This document shows, piece after piece, positions 7,320-18,602 of a stretch of DNA of 64,000 nt; the stretch's first letter is position 1; each line of letters begins with the position of its first letter. Source of the stretch: Alphaproteobacteria bacterium (GTDB lineage: Bacteria; Pseudomonadota; Gammaproteobacteria; Burkholderiales; Burkholderiaceae_C); contig JASGCM010000017.1 in assembly GCA_030054175.1 (NCBI GenBank), positions 1 to 64,000 of the forward strand. The letters run 5' to 3'. The position numbers and the translations under genes were made by a program. Below the pieces are notes generated by a model. It was not told where the DNA came from, did no database searches, and saw nothing but the letters and a program-made list of their open reading frames with translations.

Positions 7320-8489
7320 TCATGGTTTGGGTTGACGGTGGAGGGCATACGCGGATCTGCTGAGGGACTGTTGCGAATAAGCCTCCATCGACCTATCGGA
7401 CATGCGTTGATTCCAATCGAAATCGGTGCCCTGATACACCCGTTGCGGGTAGTTGACATAAAGCCAGCGGATGACGCGCGCCAAGGGTTCGATGTATTCG
7501 CTGGGCACATGATCACCCAGATCACAAGCCTCATTCAAACCCCGCGCCAACGGTACGTCTTCATATGTGGGGATGCCGTGCCGTTCGGCTTCTTGGATGA
7601 TGAGCTCGGCGACTGCCCCCGTGCCTTTGCCCACCACGTAGGGCAATGGCACTTTGTCTGGTTCATAGCGCAAAGCCACCGCAACGTGGGTGGGGTTGCG
7701 CACGACAACGCTGGCATCGCGGGTTCTTTGTGTGGGCTCTTCGTTGACGATTTCATGGGCCACCTGTTTGCGGTGACCTTTCATTTCGGGTGATCCTTCC
7801 TGTTCTTTGTATTCCCGATGCACTTCATCGATGCTCATCTTCAAATCTTTAATGTAGATGTGACGCTGAATCACCCAGTCTACGACGGCGATGGGGGTCA
7901 TGCACGTTAAGATCCAGACCAACATCCGGAATACAAGCGTCGCACCCTCACGCAGGGTGCACAGGACATCTGATCGGCACAAATAAATCTGTTCGACCAA
8001 CGACTTTTGATCGCCGATGTATTTCCAGGATATCCCCAGGATCACCAATACCTTTAATAAATTCACCCCGAATTGGACGAGCGTTTTTTTGGAGACCAGA
8101 TTTTGGACGTTTTTGACAGGGTCGAGTGAATTCAATCCTTGACCGAATTTCGAGAACGAAAAATAAAAACCGATCTGCCCTATATTGCTCAAAATGCCGG
8201 CGAGCACTATGGCCCCAAAAACCAGGCTCATGACTTCAAGCAGATTTTTCCCCAATGCATTGACAAAAATATCTTCTGCTTGGGACAGGTCAGTGCTGGC
8301 GGCCAGTCTGAACAGCATATCCAGTGTCATTTCAAAACGGCGGGGCAGTTCTACCCCTATCATCAGCAATGCATAGACTCCGACGAACATCACCACCAAT
8401 GAAATCACTTCCTGCGATTTCATCAAGTTACCTTTCTCGCGCGCATCGCGCAAGCGTTTCGGTGTCGGTTCTTCTGTTTTTTCGCTCAT
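7320..8489 (-). CDS. sctU: Type III secretion switch protein SctU (YscU/FlhB family)
   Basis: 389 residues. The start is typical (SEKTEEPTPKRLRDAREKG), four membrane helices lie between residues 28 and 205, and the cytoplasmic domain carries the self-cleavage motif NPTH at 265-268. Cleavage between Asn and Pro switches substrate specificity from needle parts to translocators. After about residue 350 there is a Ser/Gln-rich tail. The start codon overlaps the end of sctT by four bases (ATGA), which indicates translational coupling. Confidence 0.95.
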   Translation of the reverse strand: MSEKTEEPTPKRLRDAREKGNLMKSQEVISLVVMFVGVYALLMIGVELPRRFEMTLDMLFRLAASTDLSQAEDIFVNALGKNLLEVMSLVFGAIVLAGILSNIGQIGFYFSFSKFGQGLNSLDPVKNVQNLVSKKTLVQFGVNLLKVLVILGISWKYIGDQKSLVEQIYLCRSDVLCTLREGATLVFRMLVWILTCMTPIAVVDWVIQRHIYIKDLKMSIDEVHREYKEQEGSPEMKGHRKQVAHEIVNEEPTQRTRDASVVVRNPTHVAVALRYEPDKVPLPYVVGKGTGAVAELIIQEAERHGIPTYEDVPLARGLNEACDLGDHVPSEYIEPLARVIRWLYVNYPQRVYQGTDFDWNQRMSDRSMEAYSQQSLSRSAYALHRQPKP

Positions 8490-9256
8490 GTTCTGACGAA
8501 TAGTTTGGTGAGATCATCGAGCCATTTCAGGCTCTCTTGTGTCAGTCTGGGCACCATGGTGACCAGAAGCGCAACCGCGATCAATGACTTGATGGGCTGG
8601 GCCAAGGAAAACACGTTGAGAGATTGCGCAAAGCGGGAGGACACCGCAAGAGCGATTTCTGCCAGGAACATGGCCACCATGACCGGCATGGTCAAGATGA
8701 TGAAAATGGCCATGTAGTGGCCGAATGCATCCAGAATGATTTTCCAGATATGGTCGCCAAAAGAGGGTGCGTATCGATCCAATGGGATCCATACAAAACT
8801 TTTGCCCAGGAAAAGCGTCAATCTATCAAAGCCGCCTGAGGTGAAAAAATAAACCATGACTGCCATGGACAGCAATTGACCCAGCAAAGAAGAGTCGCTG
8901 CCTGTCGCCGGGTTATAAGTGTCTGTGACCGCCGTTCCACGCTGGTTGTCGATCATGCTACCGACAATTTCCATCAGCCTGAGGGGCAAACCGCAGATCA
9001 GACCCATGAAACTTCCAGCCAACCCTTCTTTAAAAAGGAGCATGTAAAAGAGGTTGTTGTCGCTGAGATCGACGGCGGCGTGGCTCACTGCGGTCAGGGT
9101 GATCATGGGTGTCAGGGACATGCAAAGCAAGACCTTGACCAGGGCGGGTAGCTCATCGCCGCCGGTCACGGGGAAAAAAAACATGAAGCCATACACCCGA
9201 GCGAATACCAGGATCAGAATCAAGACCCATTCGAAGTTCAAGAGGTCGATGCTCAT
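8486..9256 (-). CDS. sctT: Type III secretion export apparatus protein SctT
   Basis: 256 residues with at least six hydrophobic segments, and the family pattern GGDELPALVKVLLCMSLTP near residue 33 and PIKSLIAVALLVTMVPRL near the C-terminus. SctT (YscT/FliR) forms the export-gate pore with SctR5 and SctS4. It lies 11 bp after sctS in the conserved R-S-T-U order. Confidence 0.93.
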   Translation of the reverse strand: MSIDLLNFEWVLILILVFARVYGFMFFFPVTGGDELPALVKVLLCMSLTPMITLTAVSHAAVDLSDNNLFYMLLFKEGLAGSFMGLICGLPLRLMEIVGSMIDNQRGTAVTDTYNPATGSDSSLLGQLLSMAVMVYFFTSGGFDRLTLFLGKSFVWIPLDRYAPSFGDHIWKIILDAFGHYMAIFIILTMPVMVAMFLAEIALAVSSRFAQSLNVFSLAQPIKSLIAVALLVTMVPRLTQESLKWLDDLTKLFVRT

Positions 9257-9267
9257 GGCTGCTTGAC

Positions 9268-9534
9268 TTAGATCGTCTCGATCATGGCAAACAAATGAGT
9301 CGTAAAAGCGGCGATCGAGCTGGCCGTAGACAAATACGTCATGAATAGGACAAGCAAGACCGCAAAAAACTTCACAGCGGTCGGCAAGCCCTGGTCTTGA
9401 ATCTGGGTGAGTGCCTGTATCAGAGAGATCAGGACCCCTGAAATAGCTGCAGCTGCAATCGATGGCAGAGATCCTGTCAGGACCAAGGACAACGATTGAC
9501 TGGCCAGGCTGAGAATTTCTTTTTCAGAAAGCAT
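9268..9534 (-). CDS. sctS: Type III secretion export apparatus protein SctS
   Basis: 88 residues with two hydrophobic helices (about 14-40 and 52-78) joined by a polar loop containing the family-typical LIQALTQIQDQGLP. SctS (YscS/FliQ) packs around the SctR-SctT core. Its start shares a base with the sctR stop (TGATG), so it is probably co-translated. Confidence 0.93.
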   Translation of the reverse strand: MLSEKEILSLASQSLSLVLTGSLPSIAAAAISGVLISLIQALTQIQDQGLPTAVKFFAVLLVLFMTYLSTASSIAAFTTHLFAMIETI

Positions 9535-10205
9535 CAGACGTTACCTGTATAACTTAAGACCAGCGCTTCCAGCAGCCGGCGCCAGCCATCCAGCCCGATG
9601 AACAACAGGAGTTTGAGCGGTAGTGAAACCGTCACTGGCGACAAGGAGCTCATGCCCAAAGCCAGCAGGACGTTGGCCACGATCAGATCGATGACGATGA
9701 AAGGCAGGTAAAGCAGAAATCCGATCTGAAAAGCACGCGTCAATTCGGATATGACAAAGGCGGGCATCAGCACGATCAGTTTGCTTATTGGCTTGGCGTC
9801 CTCGTTCAGGGAGCTTTCGGCCAGATCTTGCCCCCACATTTTTACGGCGGACTCACGGAAAAAGGAAACTTCGTTGGGTGATGCAAACCTTTCTGTGAAT
9901 TGGACAAAGGGTTGAGCCACCCTTTGGACCTCACCCAGGACGGGTCTGCCTTTCTCGATTGCTTCTAAGATGACCTTGCCAGCCTCCAGGCCGACCGGAT
10001 ACATGACATAACCGGTCATGATCAGTGCCACGCTGTAGATGACGATATTGGGCGGAATCTGTTGAATGCCCAACGCGTTTCGCAGCAGGGAAATGACCAC
10101 CGCAATTTTGACGAAAGACGTCAAAGAGATCATGATGAATGGCAACACGCCCAAAAACAGGATCAATGCGAGCTGGTTTTGGGAAAAGCCGGATAAACTA
10201 CCCAT
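9534..10205 (-). CDS. sctR: Type III secretion export apparatus protein SctR
   Basis: 223 residues with four hydrophobic segments and the strongly conserved blocks PFIMISLTSFVKIAVVISLLRNALG (residues 22-46), QQIPPN and FVISELTRAFQIGFLLYLPFIVIDLI. SctR (YscR/FliP) makes the pentameric core of the inner-membrane export gate. Length and motifs are normal. It is followed immediately by sctS, sctT and sctU. Confidence 0.95.
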   Translation of the reverse strand: MGSLSGFSQNQLALILFLGVLPFIMISLTSFVKIAVVISLLRNALGIQQIPPNIVIYSVALIMTGYVMYPVGLEAGKVILEAIEKGRPVLGEVQRVAQPFVQFTERFASPNEVSFFRESAVKMWGQDLAESSLNEDAKPISKLIVLMPAFVISELTRAFQIGFLLYLPFIVIDLIVANVLLALGMSSLSPVTVSLPLKLLLFIGLDGWRRLLEALVLSYTGNV

Positions 10206-10286
10206 GTTGTGCCTCCAACCACGCCCGTCTGTACCGGTCCACAGGGGGCTTGCAGTTCAAAGGGGGCACTCGGCCACCTGGCCGAC

Positions 10287-10538
10287 TCATGACAACAGGC
10301 GGGTGACTCGAAAGCCCACCCGGTCTTCAACCCGGACCAACTCGCCCTCTGCCACCAGGCGCGAGCCGCAATGCAGTTGCACTTTCGGGAAAAAACTGTT
10401 CACTTCGGTGGTCAGTGTCTGGCCCGCCGACATCTCGATCAGTTGTTGCAAAGGCATGGCCACTGACCCAACCGTGATGGTCAATTCGACAGGCATTTGA
10501 GCCAATGGTTTGCTATCGGTTTCGTGCTGTTGTTCCAT
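10287..10538 (-). CDS. SctQ C-terminal (SpoA) domain as a stand-alone protein, HrcQb-like
   Basis: 83 residues that consist of little more than one SpoA/FliN domain: PVELTITVGSVAMPLQQLIEMSAGQTL, then VQLHCGSRLVAEGELVRVEDRVGFRV. SctQ/FliN proteins build the cytosolic sorting platform that loads substrates. In Pseudomonas syringae the platform protein is split into HrcQa and HrcQb, and this gene resembles HrcQb. Elsewhere a short C-terminal product also arises by internal translation start in sctQ. No N-terminal SctQ partner is present in the window. It stands first in the sctQ-R-S-T-U run, 81 bp before sctR, with AAGGG as ribosome binding site. Confidence 0.75.
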   Translation of the reverse strand: MEQQHETDSKPLAQMPVELTITVGSVAMPLQQLIEMSAGQTLTTEVNSFFPKVQLHCGSRLVAEGELVRVEDRVGFRVTRLLS

Positions 10539-10664
10539 GAAAAATTACCCTTAATCATCATTTGGTTTAATATTATATATGAACAATAATACTTAAGAAT
10601 TGAAACCGGATCGCCGCGGATGCGCTGCAAGCACTTTCCCCCTTCATGCATTTAAGCTCTTGTC
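10539..10664 (-). promoter_or_regulatory. AT-rich gap at the T3SS/core boundary with a possible promoter
   Basis: The first 60 bp are strikingly AT-rich and then the composition changes to GC-rich toward the desaturase. On the minus strand a TATAAT lies at 10572-10577, 33 nt upstream of the SpoA-domain gene, a plausible -10 box for the sctQ-R-S-T-U transcript. No good -35 box is seen at 17-18 bp, so an activator-dependent promoter would fit. Confidence 0.35.
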
Positions 10665-11663
10665 ATGAACCCTGGCCATGCCTTTGAAGACCCGAATGCC
10701 CCTTGGGGCGTGACCCCGGACGAGTTGCAGCGTCTGCGTCGGCGCTCGAACTGGCGCGGGGCGTGGGTGGTGTTTCACGCCTGGGCCTGCGTGGCTTTGG
10801 CGATGGCGCTGTTTGCCGTTTGGCCCAATCCGGTGACCTTCATCGCCGCATTCGTCATCGTTTCGGGCCGGCAACTGGGTTTGGCCATCTTGATGCACGA
10901 CGCCGCGCACCGCCTGCTGTTCGCCCACCCCAGGCTGAACGATGGGGCAGGGCAGTGGTTGTGTGGTGCGGCTGTGGGGGCCGATCTGTACTTGTACCGG
11001 CCTTATCACCTGCAACACCATCGCCACACCCAGCAGGCGCAAGACCCCGATCTGGAGCTGTCGGCCCCGTTCCCCATCAGCCGCGCCAGTTTGCGGCGCA
11101 AAATCACCCGTGACCTGCTTGGGGTGACTGGGTATCAGCGGCGTCTGTTGCAGATTCGGGGTTCCATGGGCGATGTCTCTGACCCCTTGTGGGTCCGTCT
11201 GCGTCGCTTGTGGCGCGCCGAGACGCCTTTTTTAGGGGTCAATGCCCTGATTCTGGGCTTGCTGCTGGCTTTGGGGCATGGTTGGCTGTATCTGACCCTG
11301 TGGCTGTGGCCACTCTTCACGGGCTATCAATTGGTCAGCCGCTTGCGCAACATTGCCGAGCACGCCGTGGTGGGCGACGCCAACGACCCGCTGCGCAACA
11401 CCCGCAGCACCCGCGCCAATGGGTTCGAGCGCCTGACCGTCGCCCCGTATTGGGTCAACCACCACCTGGAGCACCATTTGTTCGTCAACACCCCGTGTTG
11501 GAATTTGCCGCTGGCCCATGCTTTGCTGGGGCGCCAGGGCCTGTGGTCGCAAATGGAGTTGGCCAACGGTTATCTTCAGGTGCTCGAACGCGCCACCTCC
11601 CGCCCCACCGACGACCCAGGTCGTTCGGGCGGGCGCAAGGGGGGCGGCAGTTCGATGATTTGA
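10665..11663 (+). CDS. Membrane fatty-acid desaturase family protein
   Basis: 332 residues with the three histidine boxes of membrane di-iron desaturases: HDAAH (about 88), HHRHT (about 118) and HHLEHH (about 267). Hydrophobic helices lie between. The family inserts double bonds into acyl chains, or hydroxylates related substrates, with O2 and ferredoxin- or NADH-derived electrons. The C-terminal 30 residues are Arg/Gly-rich and low complexity. It lies between the T3SS block and nuoA on the nuo strand, 238 bp before nuoA. Substrate cannot be told from sequence. Confidence 0.8.
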   Translation: MNPGHAFEDPNAPWGVTPDELQRLRRRSNWRGAWVVFHAWACVALAMALFAVWPNPVTFIAAFVIVSGRQLGLAILMHDAAHRLLFAHPRLNDGAGQWLCGAAVGADLYLYRPYHLQHHRHTQQAQDPDLELSAPFPISRASLRRKITRDLLGVTGYQRRLLQIRGSMGDVSDPLWVRLRRLWRAETPFLGVNALILGLLLALGHGWLYLTLWLWPLFTGYQLVSRLRNIAEHAVVGDANDPLRNTRSTRANGFERLTVAPYWVNHHLEHHLFVNTPCWNLPLAHALLGRQGLWSQMELANGYLQVLERATSRPTDDPGRSGGRKGGGSSMI

Positions 11664-11901
11664 CGGCCCACAGCGCGCCATTCCGTTGCGGCGGGGGGGC
11701 CTTCCAAGTTCAAGCCATCGATGGGTGACGTCGCAAGATGTCAACAAAGGTGCTCGAAGAATCGATGCTTCCTTGTAATAACCCAGTCAGGTTGTTGGCA
11801 ATTTATTGTTAGAATTTCAGGGTTTGGCCAATCCAAAAACCCTGTCCAAGATGGGGCGTTTCAGACGCTTTTTTGGCCTGCCACACAACCTGCCCAATGC
11901 C
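11664..11901 (+). promoter_or_regulatory. nuo operon leader with two hairpins
   Basis: This gap must hold the nuo promoter. The part before 11760 shows no recognised feature. An AT-rich stretch (11798-11816) contains TAGAAT at 11810-11815 as a possible -10, without a convincing -35. Downstream, CAGGGTTTGG (11818-11827) pairs with CC-AAAAA-CCCTG (11833-11844), and a weak 4-bp hairpin (11856-11868) is followed by six Ts (11869-11874), 27 nt before the nuoA ATG. No tRNA gene was found here. Confidence 0.35.
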
Positions 11902-12261
11902 ATGACCCTTGAGTCTTATCTTCCCATCCTCCTGTTTATTTTGGTCGGCCTGGGTGTCGGCGTTGTCCCCCAAGTGCTGGGCTATCTGTTGGGGCCACAG
12001 CGGCCTGATGAAGCCAAAAATTCCCCCTACGAGTGCGGCTTCGAAGCCTTTGAAGACGCCCGCATGAAGTTCGATGTGCGCTACTACCTGGTGGCCATCC
12101 TCTTCATCTTGTTCGATCTCGAAATCGCCTTTCTCTTTCCCTGGGCCGTGTCGCTGCAAGAGATTGGCGCCACCGGCTTTTGGGCCATGATGATTTTTCT
12201 GGGCATTCTGGTCGTGGGCTTCATCTACGAGTGGAAAAAAGGTGCCCTTGACTGGGAATAA
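11902..12261 (+). CDS. nuoA: NADH-quinone oxidoreductase subunit A
   Basis: 119 residues with three membrane helices and the conserved loop [38 protein letters not shown]. NuoA is a membrane-arm subunit of complex I beside the quinone channel, and the loop Cys and acidic residues are conserved. The ATG at 11902 is chosen because the upstream in-frame extension is leader-like and 119 residues is the family length. First gene of a complete nuoA-N operon. Confidence 0.97.
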   Translation: MTLESYLPILLFILVGLGVGVVPQVLGYLLGPQRPDEAKNSPYECGFEAFEDARMKFDVRYYLVAILFILFDLEIAFLFPWAVSLQEIGATGFWAMMIFLGILVVGFIYEWKKGALDWE

Positions 12262-12273
12262 AGGTGCAGTGAA

Positions 12274-12750
12274 ATGTCACTTGAAGGTGTTTTCAAAGAA
12301 GGTTTCATCACCACGTCTTACGACTCGGTGGTGAATTGGGCCAAAACCGGTTCGCTGTGGCCCATGACGTTCGGCTTGGCCTGTTGCGCCGTCGAGATGA
12401 TGCACGCGGGTGCCGCGCGGTACGACATCGACCGTTTCGGCATGTTGTTTCGCCCCAGCCCGCGCCAGTCCGACCTGATGATCGTGGCCGGCACGCTGTG
12501 CAACAAAATGGCGCCCGCTCTGCGCAAGGTCTACGACCAGATGTCCGAGCCGCGCTGGGTGCTGTCGATGGGCTCATGCGCCAACGGCGGCGGCTATTAC
12601 CACTACAGTTATTCGGTGGTGCGCGGCTGTGACCGCATTGTTCCCGTCGATGTCTATGTGCCAGGCTGCCCGCCCACGGCCGAGGCCCTGCTGTACGGCA
12701 TCATGCAATTGCAGACCAAGATCCGCCGCGAAAACACGATTGCCCGCTGA
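12274..12750 (+). CDS. nuoB: NADH-quinone oxidoreductase subunit B (N2 cluster)
   Basis: 158 residues. Ligands of the terminal [4Fe-4S] cluster N2 are visible as adjacent Cys37-Cys38 (LACCAVEMM), Cys102 (GSCANGGG) and Cys132 (PGCPP). NuoB passes electrons to ubiquinone at the junction of the peripheral and membrane arms. Twelve bases separate it from nuoA. Length is normal. Confidence 0.98.
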   Translation: MSLEGVFKEGFITTSYDSVVNWAKTGSLWPMTFGLACCAVEMMHAGAARYDIDRFGMLFRPSPRQSDLMIVAGTLCNKMAPALRKVYDQMSEPRWVLSMGSCANGGGYYHYSYSVVRGCDRIVPVDVYVPGCPPTAEALLYGIMQLQTKIRRENTIAR

Positions 12751-12757
12751 GGATTCC

Positions 12758-13366
12758 ATGGCCCATACCCCCGAACAACTCTGCGAAGCCTTGCAGGCTG
12801 CCCTTGGCGAGCGCATATGCCAATTGAATCAGGCGCTGGGCGAGACCACGTTGACCGTGTCCGCCGCCGATTACCTGGCGGTGATGCAAACCCTGCGCGA
12901 TGACCCGCGTTTGTCCTTCGAGCAACTGATGGACTTGTGCGGCATGGATTACAGCGCCTATCGCGATGGCGATTCGCCGCTGGCCGATGGCCCGCGCTTT
13001 GCCGTCGTCTCGCACTTGCTGTCGCTGACCCACAACTGCCGCTTGCGCGTGCGTGTGTTTGCGTCCGATGACGCAATGCCCAGGGTTGCCTCTGTCAATC
13101 CGATCTGGAGCGCGGCCAATTGGTACGAGCGCGAGGCTTTCGATCTGTATGGCATTGTCTTTGAGGGCCACGAAGACCTGCGCCGCTTGCTCACCGACTA
13201 CGGCTTCATTGGCCACCCTTTCCGCAAGGACTTCCCGGTGTCGGGCCATGTCGAGATGCGCTACGACCCCGAGCAAAAGCGCGTCATCTACCAACCGGTC
13301 ACCATTGAGCCGCGCGAGATCACCCCCCGCATCATCCGTGAGGATGGTTACGGCGGCATGCACTGA
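12758..13366 (+). CDS. nuoC: NADH-quinone oxidoreductase subunit C
   Basis: 202 residues from the ATG at 12758, seven bases after nuoB. The conserved block [40 protein letters not shown] is complete. NuoC is a scaffold subunit of the connecting module (30-kDa family). It is separate from NuoD, unlike the fused NuoCD of E. coli. A longer in-frame extension upstream overlaps nuoB and is rejected. Confidence 0.97.
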   Translation: MAHTPEQLCEALQAALGERICQLNQALGETTLTVSAADYLAVMQTLRDDPRLSFEQLMDLCGMDYSAYRDGDSPLADGPRFAVVSHLLSLTHNCRLRVRVFASDDAMPRVASVNPIWSAANWYEREAFDLYGIVFEGHEDLRRLLTDYGFIGHPFRKDFPVSGHVEMRYDPEQKRVIYQPVTIEPREITPRIIREDGYGGMH

Positions 13367-13376
13367 AGAGCACACC

Positions 13377-14626
<1,250 letters not shown>

Positions 14627-14630
<4 letters not shown>

Positions 14631-15142
14631 GCACCCAAAACATCCAAGCGCTGGCCCTGTCGGCCGAAACGCTGGCCCGCTTTGACCGCGAAGTGGCCAA
14701 GTACCCGCCCGAGCAAAAGCAGTCGGCTGTCATGGCCTGTCTGTCGATCGTGCAGCAAGAGCAGGGCTGGGTCAGCCCCGAGGCCGAATTGGCCGTGGCA
14801 CGCCATTTGGGCATGGCGCCCATGGCCGTGCACGAGGTGACCACCTTCTACAACATGTACAACACCCGTCCGGTGGGCAAGTTCAAGATCAACGTCTGTA
14901 CCAACCTGCCTTGCCAGTTGCGCAATGGCGCCGCCACCTTGCAGCGCCTGTGTCAGCGCCTGGGCGTGGAGGTGGGCGGCACCACCGCCGATGGGGTCTT
15001 TACGGTCCAACCCGGCGAGTGCATGGGCGCTTGCGCCGACGCCCCGGTGTTGCTGGTCAACGATCGCCAGATGTGCAGTTTCATGAGCGATGACAAGCTC
15101 GACCAGTTGATCGACGGTTTGCGCCAAGGGGCCCAGTCATGA
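14627..15142 (+). CDS. nuoE: NADH-quinone oxidoreductase subunit E
   Basis: 171 residues, thioredoxin-like 24-kDa subunit. The four ligands of its [2Fe-2S] cluster are Cys91, Cys96 (CTNLPC), Cys132 and Cys136 (CMGAC). It belongs to the NADH-dehydrogenase module with NuoF and NuoG. Four-base overlaps with both nuoD and nuoF suggest translational coupling. Confidence 0.97.
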
Positions 15143-16494
15143 ACATCGACGTTTTTCTGACCCAGTTCCAGGCCAAGGGCTTGGAGACTTGTTTCCACGA
15201 CCGCCACATCAACCCGCAAATTTATGCCGGTCTGAACGGCGTCAACTGGTCGCTGAAGGACTATGAGGCGCGCGGTGGCTATCAGGCCCTGCGCAAGGTG
15301 CTGGGTATTGGCTCGGGCACCCCCATGACCCAAGACGAGGTGATTGCGGTCGTCAAAGAGTCGGGCCTGCGGGGCCGTGGCGGTGCCGGCTTTCCCACTG
15401 GCTTGAAGTGGAGTTTCATGCCGCGTCAGTTCCCGGGCCAGAAGTACCTGGTGTGCAACTCGGACGAGGGCGAGCCTGGCACTTGCAAAGACCGCGATAT
15501 CTTGCAACACAACCCGCACATCGTCATCGAGGGCATGGCGATTGCCGCTTACGCCATGAGCATCAGCGTGGGTTACAACTACATTCACGGCGAGATTTTT
15601 CAGACCTATGAGCGTTTCGAGGCCGCCATGGACGAGGCGCGTGCCGCTGGCTACCTGGGCGACCGCATCCTGGGTAGCGACTTCAATTTTCAGTTGCACG
15701 CTGCCCACGGTTTTGGCGCCTACATCTGCGGCGAGGAGACCGGTTTGCTTGAGTCGCTGGAGGGCAAGAAGGGTCAACCGCGCTTCAAGCCGCCATTCCC
15801 CGCCAGTTTTGGCCTGTATGGCAAGCCCACCACCATCAATAACACCGAAACCTTCGCGGCGGTGCCCTGGATCATCCGCAACGGCGGCCAAGCCTACCTG
15901 GAGTGTGGCAAGCCCAACAATGGTGGCACCAAGATCTTCTCGATCAGCGGCGATGTCGAGCGGCCCGGCAACTACGAAATTCCCATGGGTACGCCATTTG
16001 CCAAGCTGCTTGAATTGGCTGGCGGTGTGCGCGGTGGCCGTGCCTTGAAGGCCGTGATTCCCGGTGGTTCGTCGTCGCCGGTGATTCCTGCCGAATTGAT
16101 GATGAGCCTGACCATGGACTACGACAGCATCGCCAAAGAGGGCGGTTCGATGTTGGGTTCCGGCGCGGTCATCGTGATGGATGACACCCGTTGCATGGTC
16201 AAGAGTCTGCAGCGCCTGTCCTACTTCTATCAGCACGAATCGTGTGGCCAGTGCACGCCTTGCCGCGAAGGCACGGGCTGGCTGTGGCGCATGGTCGATC
16301 GCATCGAGAACGGACAGGGGCGCCCCAGAGACCTGGACATGCTCGATAGCGTGGCGGGCAACATCATGGGGCGCACCATTTGCGCCCTGGGCGATGCCGC
16401 CGCCATGCCGGTGCGGGGCATGCTCAAGCACTTCCGGCACGAATTTGAACACCACATCACGCACAAGACCTGCATGGTCGGTGCGTATGTTTGA
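15139..16494 (+). CDS. nuoF: NADH-quinone oxidoreductase subunit F (NADH/FMN)
   Basis: 451 residues. The NADH/FMN-binding Gly-rich motif [13 protein letters not shown] lies at about 79-91, a second Gly-rich region [25 protein letters not shown] follows, and the [4Fe-4S] ligands [10 protein letters not shown] lie near residue 371. NuoF takes hydride from NADH onto FMN. All expected motifs are intact. Confidence 0.98.
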   Translation: MNIDVFLTQFQAKGLETCFHDRHINPQIYAGLNGVNWSLKDYEARGGYQALRKVLGIGSGTPMTQDEVIAVVKESGLRGRGGAGFPTGLKWSFMPRQFPGQKYLVCNSDEGEPGTCKDRDILQHNPHIVIEGMAIAAYAMSISVGYNYIHGEIFQTYERFEAAMDEARAAGYLGDRILGSDFNFQLHAAHGFGAYICGEETGLLESLEGKKGQPRFKPPFPASFGLYGKPTTINNTETFAAVPWIIRNGGQAYLECGKPNNGGTKIFSISGDVERPGNYEIPMGTPFAKLLELAGGVRGGRALKAVIPGGSSSPVIPAELMMSLTMDYDSIAKEGGSMLGSGAVIVMDDTRCMVKSLQRLSYFYQHESCGQCTPCREGTGWLWRMVDRIENGQGRPRDLDMLDSVAGNIMGRTICALGDAAAMPVRGMLKHFRHEFEHHITHKTCMVGAYV

Positions 16495-16506
16495 CAGGTG
16501 AAACCC

Positions 16507-18600
16507 ATGGTTGAAATCGAACTCGACGGCAAAAAGGTAGAGGTTCCCGAGGGCAGCATGGTCATGCATGCGGCTGAAAGCGCGGGCACCTACATTCCCC
16601 ATTTTTGCTATCACAAGAAACTGACTATCGCGGCCAACTGCCGCATGTGTCTGGTTGATGTGGAAAAAGCGCCCAAGCCCATGCCGGCTTGCGCCACCCC
16701 CGTCACTCAGGGGATGATCGTGCGCACCAAGTCCGACAAAGCCATTCAGGCGCAAAAGTCGGTCATGGAGTTTCTGCTGATCAACCACCCGCTCGATTGC
16801 CCCATTTGCGATCAGGGCGGCGAGTGCCAGTTGCAAGATCTGGCCGTGGGTTACGGCGGCAGCAGTTCGCGCTACGAGGAAGAAAAGCGTGTCGTGTTCC
16901 ACAAAGACGTGGGCCCGCTCATCAGCATGGAAGAGATGAGCCGCTGCATCCACTGCACGCGCTGCGTGCGCTTTGGACAGGAAGTGGCCGGCGTGATGGA
17001 GCTGGGCATGTCGCACCGTGGCGAGCACTCCGAAATCGAATCCTTCGTGGGCCTGAGCGTCGACTCGGAACTGTCGGGCAATATGATCGACATCTGCCCG
17101 GTGGGTGCCTTGACCTCCAAGCCTTTCCGCTACAGCGCCCGCACCTGGGAGTTGTCGCGCCGCAAATCGGTCAGCCCGCACGACGCCACCGGTGCCAACC
17201 TGATCGTTCAGGTCAAGAACCACCGCGTCATGCGGGTGGTGCCGCTGGAAAACGAAGCGGTCAATGAGTGCTGGATCGCCGACCGCGATCGCTACAGCTA
17301 CGAGGCCCTGAACACCGAGCAGCGCCTGACCCAGCCGATGATCAAGCAGGGTGGCCAATGGCAAACCACCGATTGGCAAACCGCCCTGGAGTATGTGGCC
17401 AACGGTTTGCGTCAGGTGCGTGAACAGCACGGCGCTGACGCCATCGGGACGCTGGCCAGTCCGCACAGCACGGTTGAAGAGTTGTATCTGGCTGCCCAGC
17501 TCATGCGTGGTCTGGGTTCCCAAAGCATCGACGCGCGCCTGCGCGCCGCTGATTTCCAGCACGATGGTCAAGCCCGTTGGTTGGGTACTTCGATCGCCGC
17601 GCTCTCGAATTTGCAGTCGATCCTGGTGGTGGGCTCGAACCTGCGCAAAGACCATCCCTTGTTGGCGCAGCGTGTGCGCCAGTCGGTGCGCAAGGGCGCT
17701 CAATTGGCTCGCCTGAACGACCGCGAGCAAGACTGGGCCATGCCTGTGGCCCACAACCTGATCGCCCCCGCCAGTGCGTGGGTGCAGGCGCTGGCCGATG
17801 TGGCCGCCGCCGTGGCCGCCGCCAAAGGCGTGAGTGCCCCGGTGGCAGGCAATGCCCAATCGGCTCCGGCCCAAGCCATCGCCCAGGCCCTGCTGGCCGG
17901 CGAGCGCAAAGCGATTTTGTTGGGCAACGCCGCCGCCCACCATGCCCGCGCCTCCAGTCTGCTGGCACTGGCGCAGTTCATCGCCGATCAAACCGGCGCC
18001 ACCTATGGTTATCTGGGTGAAGCCGCCAATACCGTCGGCGCCCAGTTGGCGGGTGCATTGCCCGGCCCGGGGGGGGCGAATGCCGCCCAGATGGCCCAAG
18101 GTGGCCTGAAGGCCGTGATCTTGCTCGGCACCGAGCCCGCCTATGACATGGCCGGTGGCGATCGAGCCGCCAAAGCTTTGGCGCAGGCCGACATGGTGGT
18201 CAGCTTGAACCCGTTCCAGGCCAACCTCGATTTGGCCGATGTGCTGCTGCCGATTTCTCCCTTCACCGAAACGGCCGGCACCTTCGTCAATACCGAAGGC
18301 CGTGCCCAAAGCTTCCACGGTGTCGTGCGCCCATTGGGCGAGACCCGTCCAGGCTGGAAAGTGCTGCGGGTGCTGGGCAGTATGCTGGGCTTGCCCGGTT
18401 TTGAGCAGGACACCATCGAGCAGGTGCGTCAGGCGGCATTGCCCGCCGACGTGGCCGCTCGCCTGTCCAATGCCACCCGGGCCGCCATCGATACCGCCCC
18501 GTTTGAACATCAGCCGGCGACGGCCTCCCTCTACCAGCTCGATGGCATTGTGCGCCGCGCGCCTTCGCTGCAGCTCACCGCTGACGCCCGAGGAGTTTGA
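16507..18600 (+). CDS. nuoG: NADH-quinone oxidoreductase subunit G
   Basis: About 697 residues. The N-terminal [2Fe-2S] domain ([15 protein letters not shown]), the His/Cys ligands ([14 protein letters not shown]) and the [4Fe-4S] motifs ([13 protein letters not shown]) are followed by a molybdopterin-oxidoreductase-like domain without its cofactor role. I take the ATG at 16507 rather than the GTG at 16498. An eight-G run at 18069-18076 lies inside the gene. The stop abuts nuoH. Confidence 0.96.
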   Translation: MVEIELDGKKVEVPEGSMVMHAAESAGTYIPHFCYHKKLTIAANCRMCLVDVEKAPKPMPACATPVTQGMIVRTKSDKAIQAQKSVMEFLLINHPLDCPICDQGGECQLQDLAVGYGGSSSRYEEEKRVVFHKDVGPLISMEEMSRCIHCTRCVRFGQEVAGVMELGMSHRGEHSEIESFVGLSVDSELSGNMIDICPVGALTSKPFRYSARTWELSRRKSVSPHDATGANLIVQVKNHRVMRVVPLENEAVNECWIADRDRYSYEALNTEQRLTQPMIKQGGQWQTTDWQTALEYVANGLRQVREQHGADAIGTLASPHSTVEELYLAAQLMRGLGSQSIDARLRAADFQHDGQARWLGTSIAALSNLQSILVVGSNLRKDHPLLAQRVRQSVRKGAQLARLNDREQDWAMPVAHNLIAPASAWVQALADVAAAVAAAKGVSAPVAGNAQSAPAQAIAQALLAGERKAILLGNAAAHHARASSLLALAQFIADQTGATYGYLGEAANTVGAQLAGALPGPGGANAAQMAQGGLKAVILLGTEPAYDMAGGDRAAKALAQADMVVSLNPFQANLDLADVLLPISPFTETAGTFVNTEGRAQSFHGVVRPLGETRPGWKVLRVLGSMLGLPGFEQDTIEQVRQAALPADVAARLSNATRAAIDTAPFEHQPATASLYQLDGIVRRAPSLQLTADARGV

Positions 18601-18602
18601 AC

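Noticed and set aside
11664-11901. A tRNA gene before nuoA, as in some relatives
   Set aside because: No cloverleaf-like arms or CCA-proximal sequence could be folded there.
14953-18510. A 1185-codon open frame on the minus strand across nuoE-nuoG
   Set aside because: It is antisense to well-supported nuo genes, its His/Gln/Gly-rich composition is typical of frames opposite high-GC genes, and no domain is recognisable.
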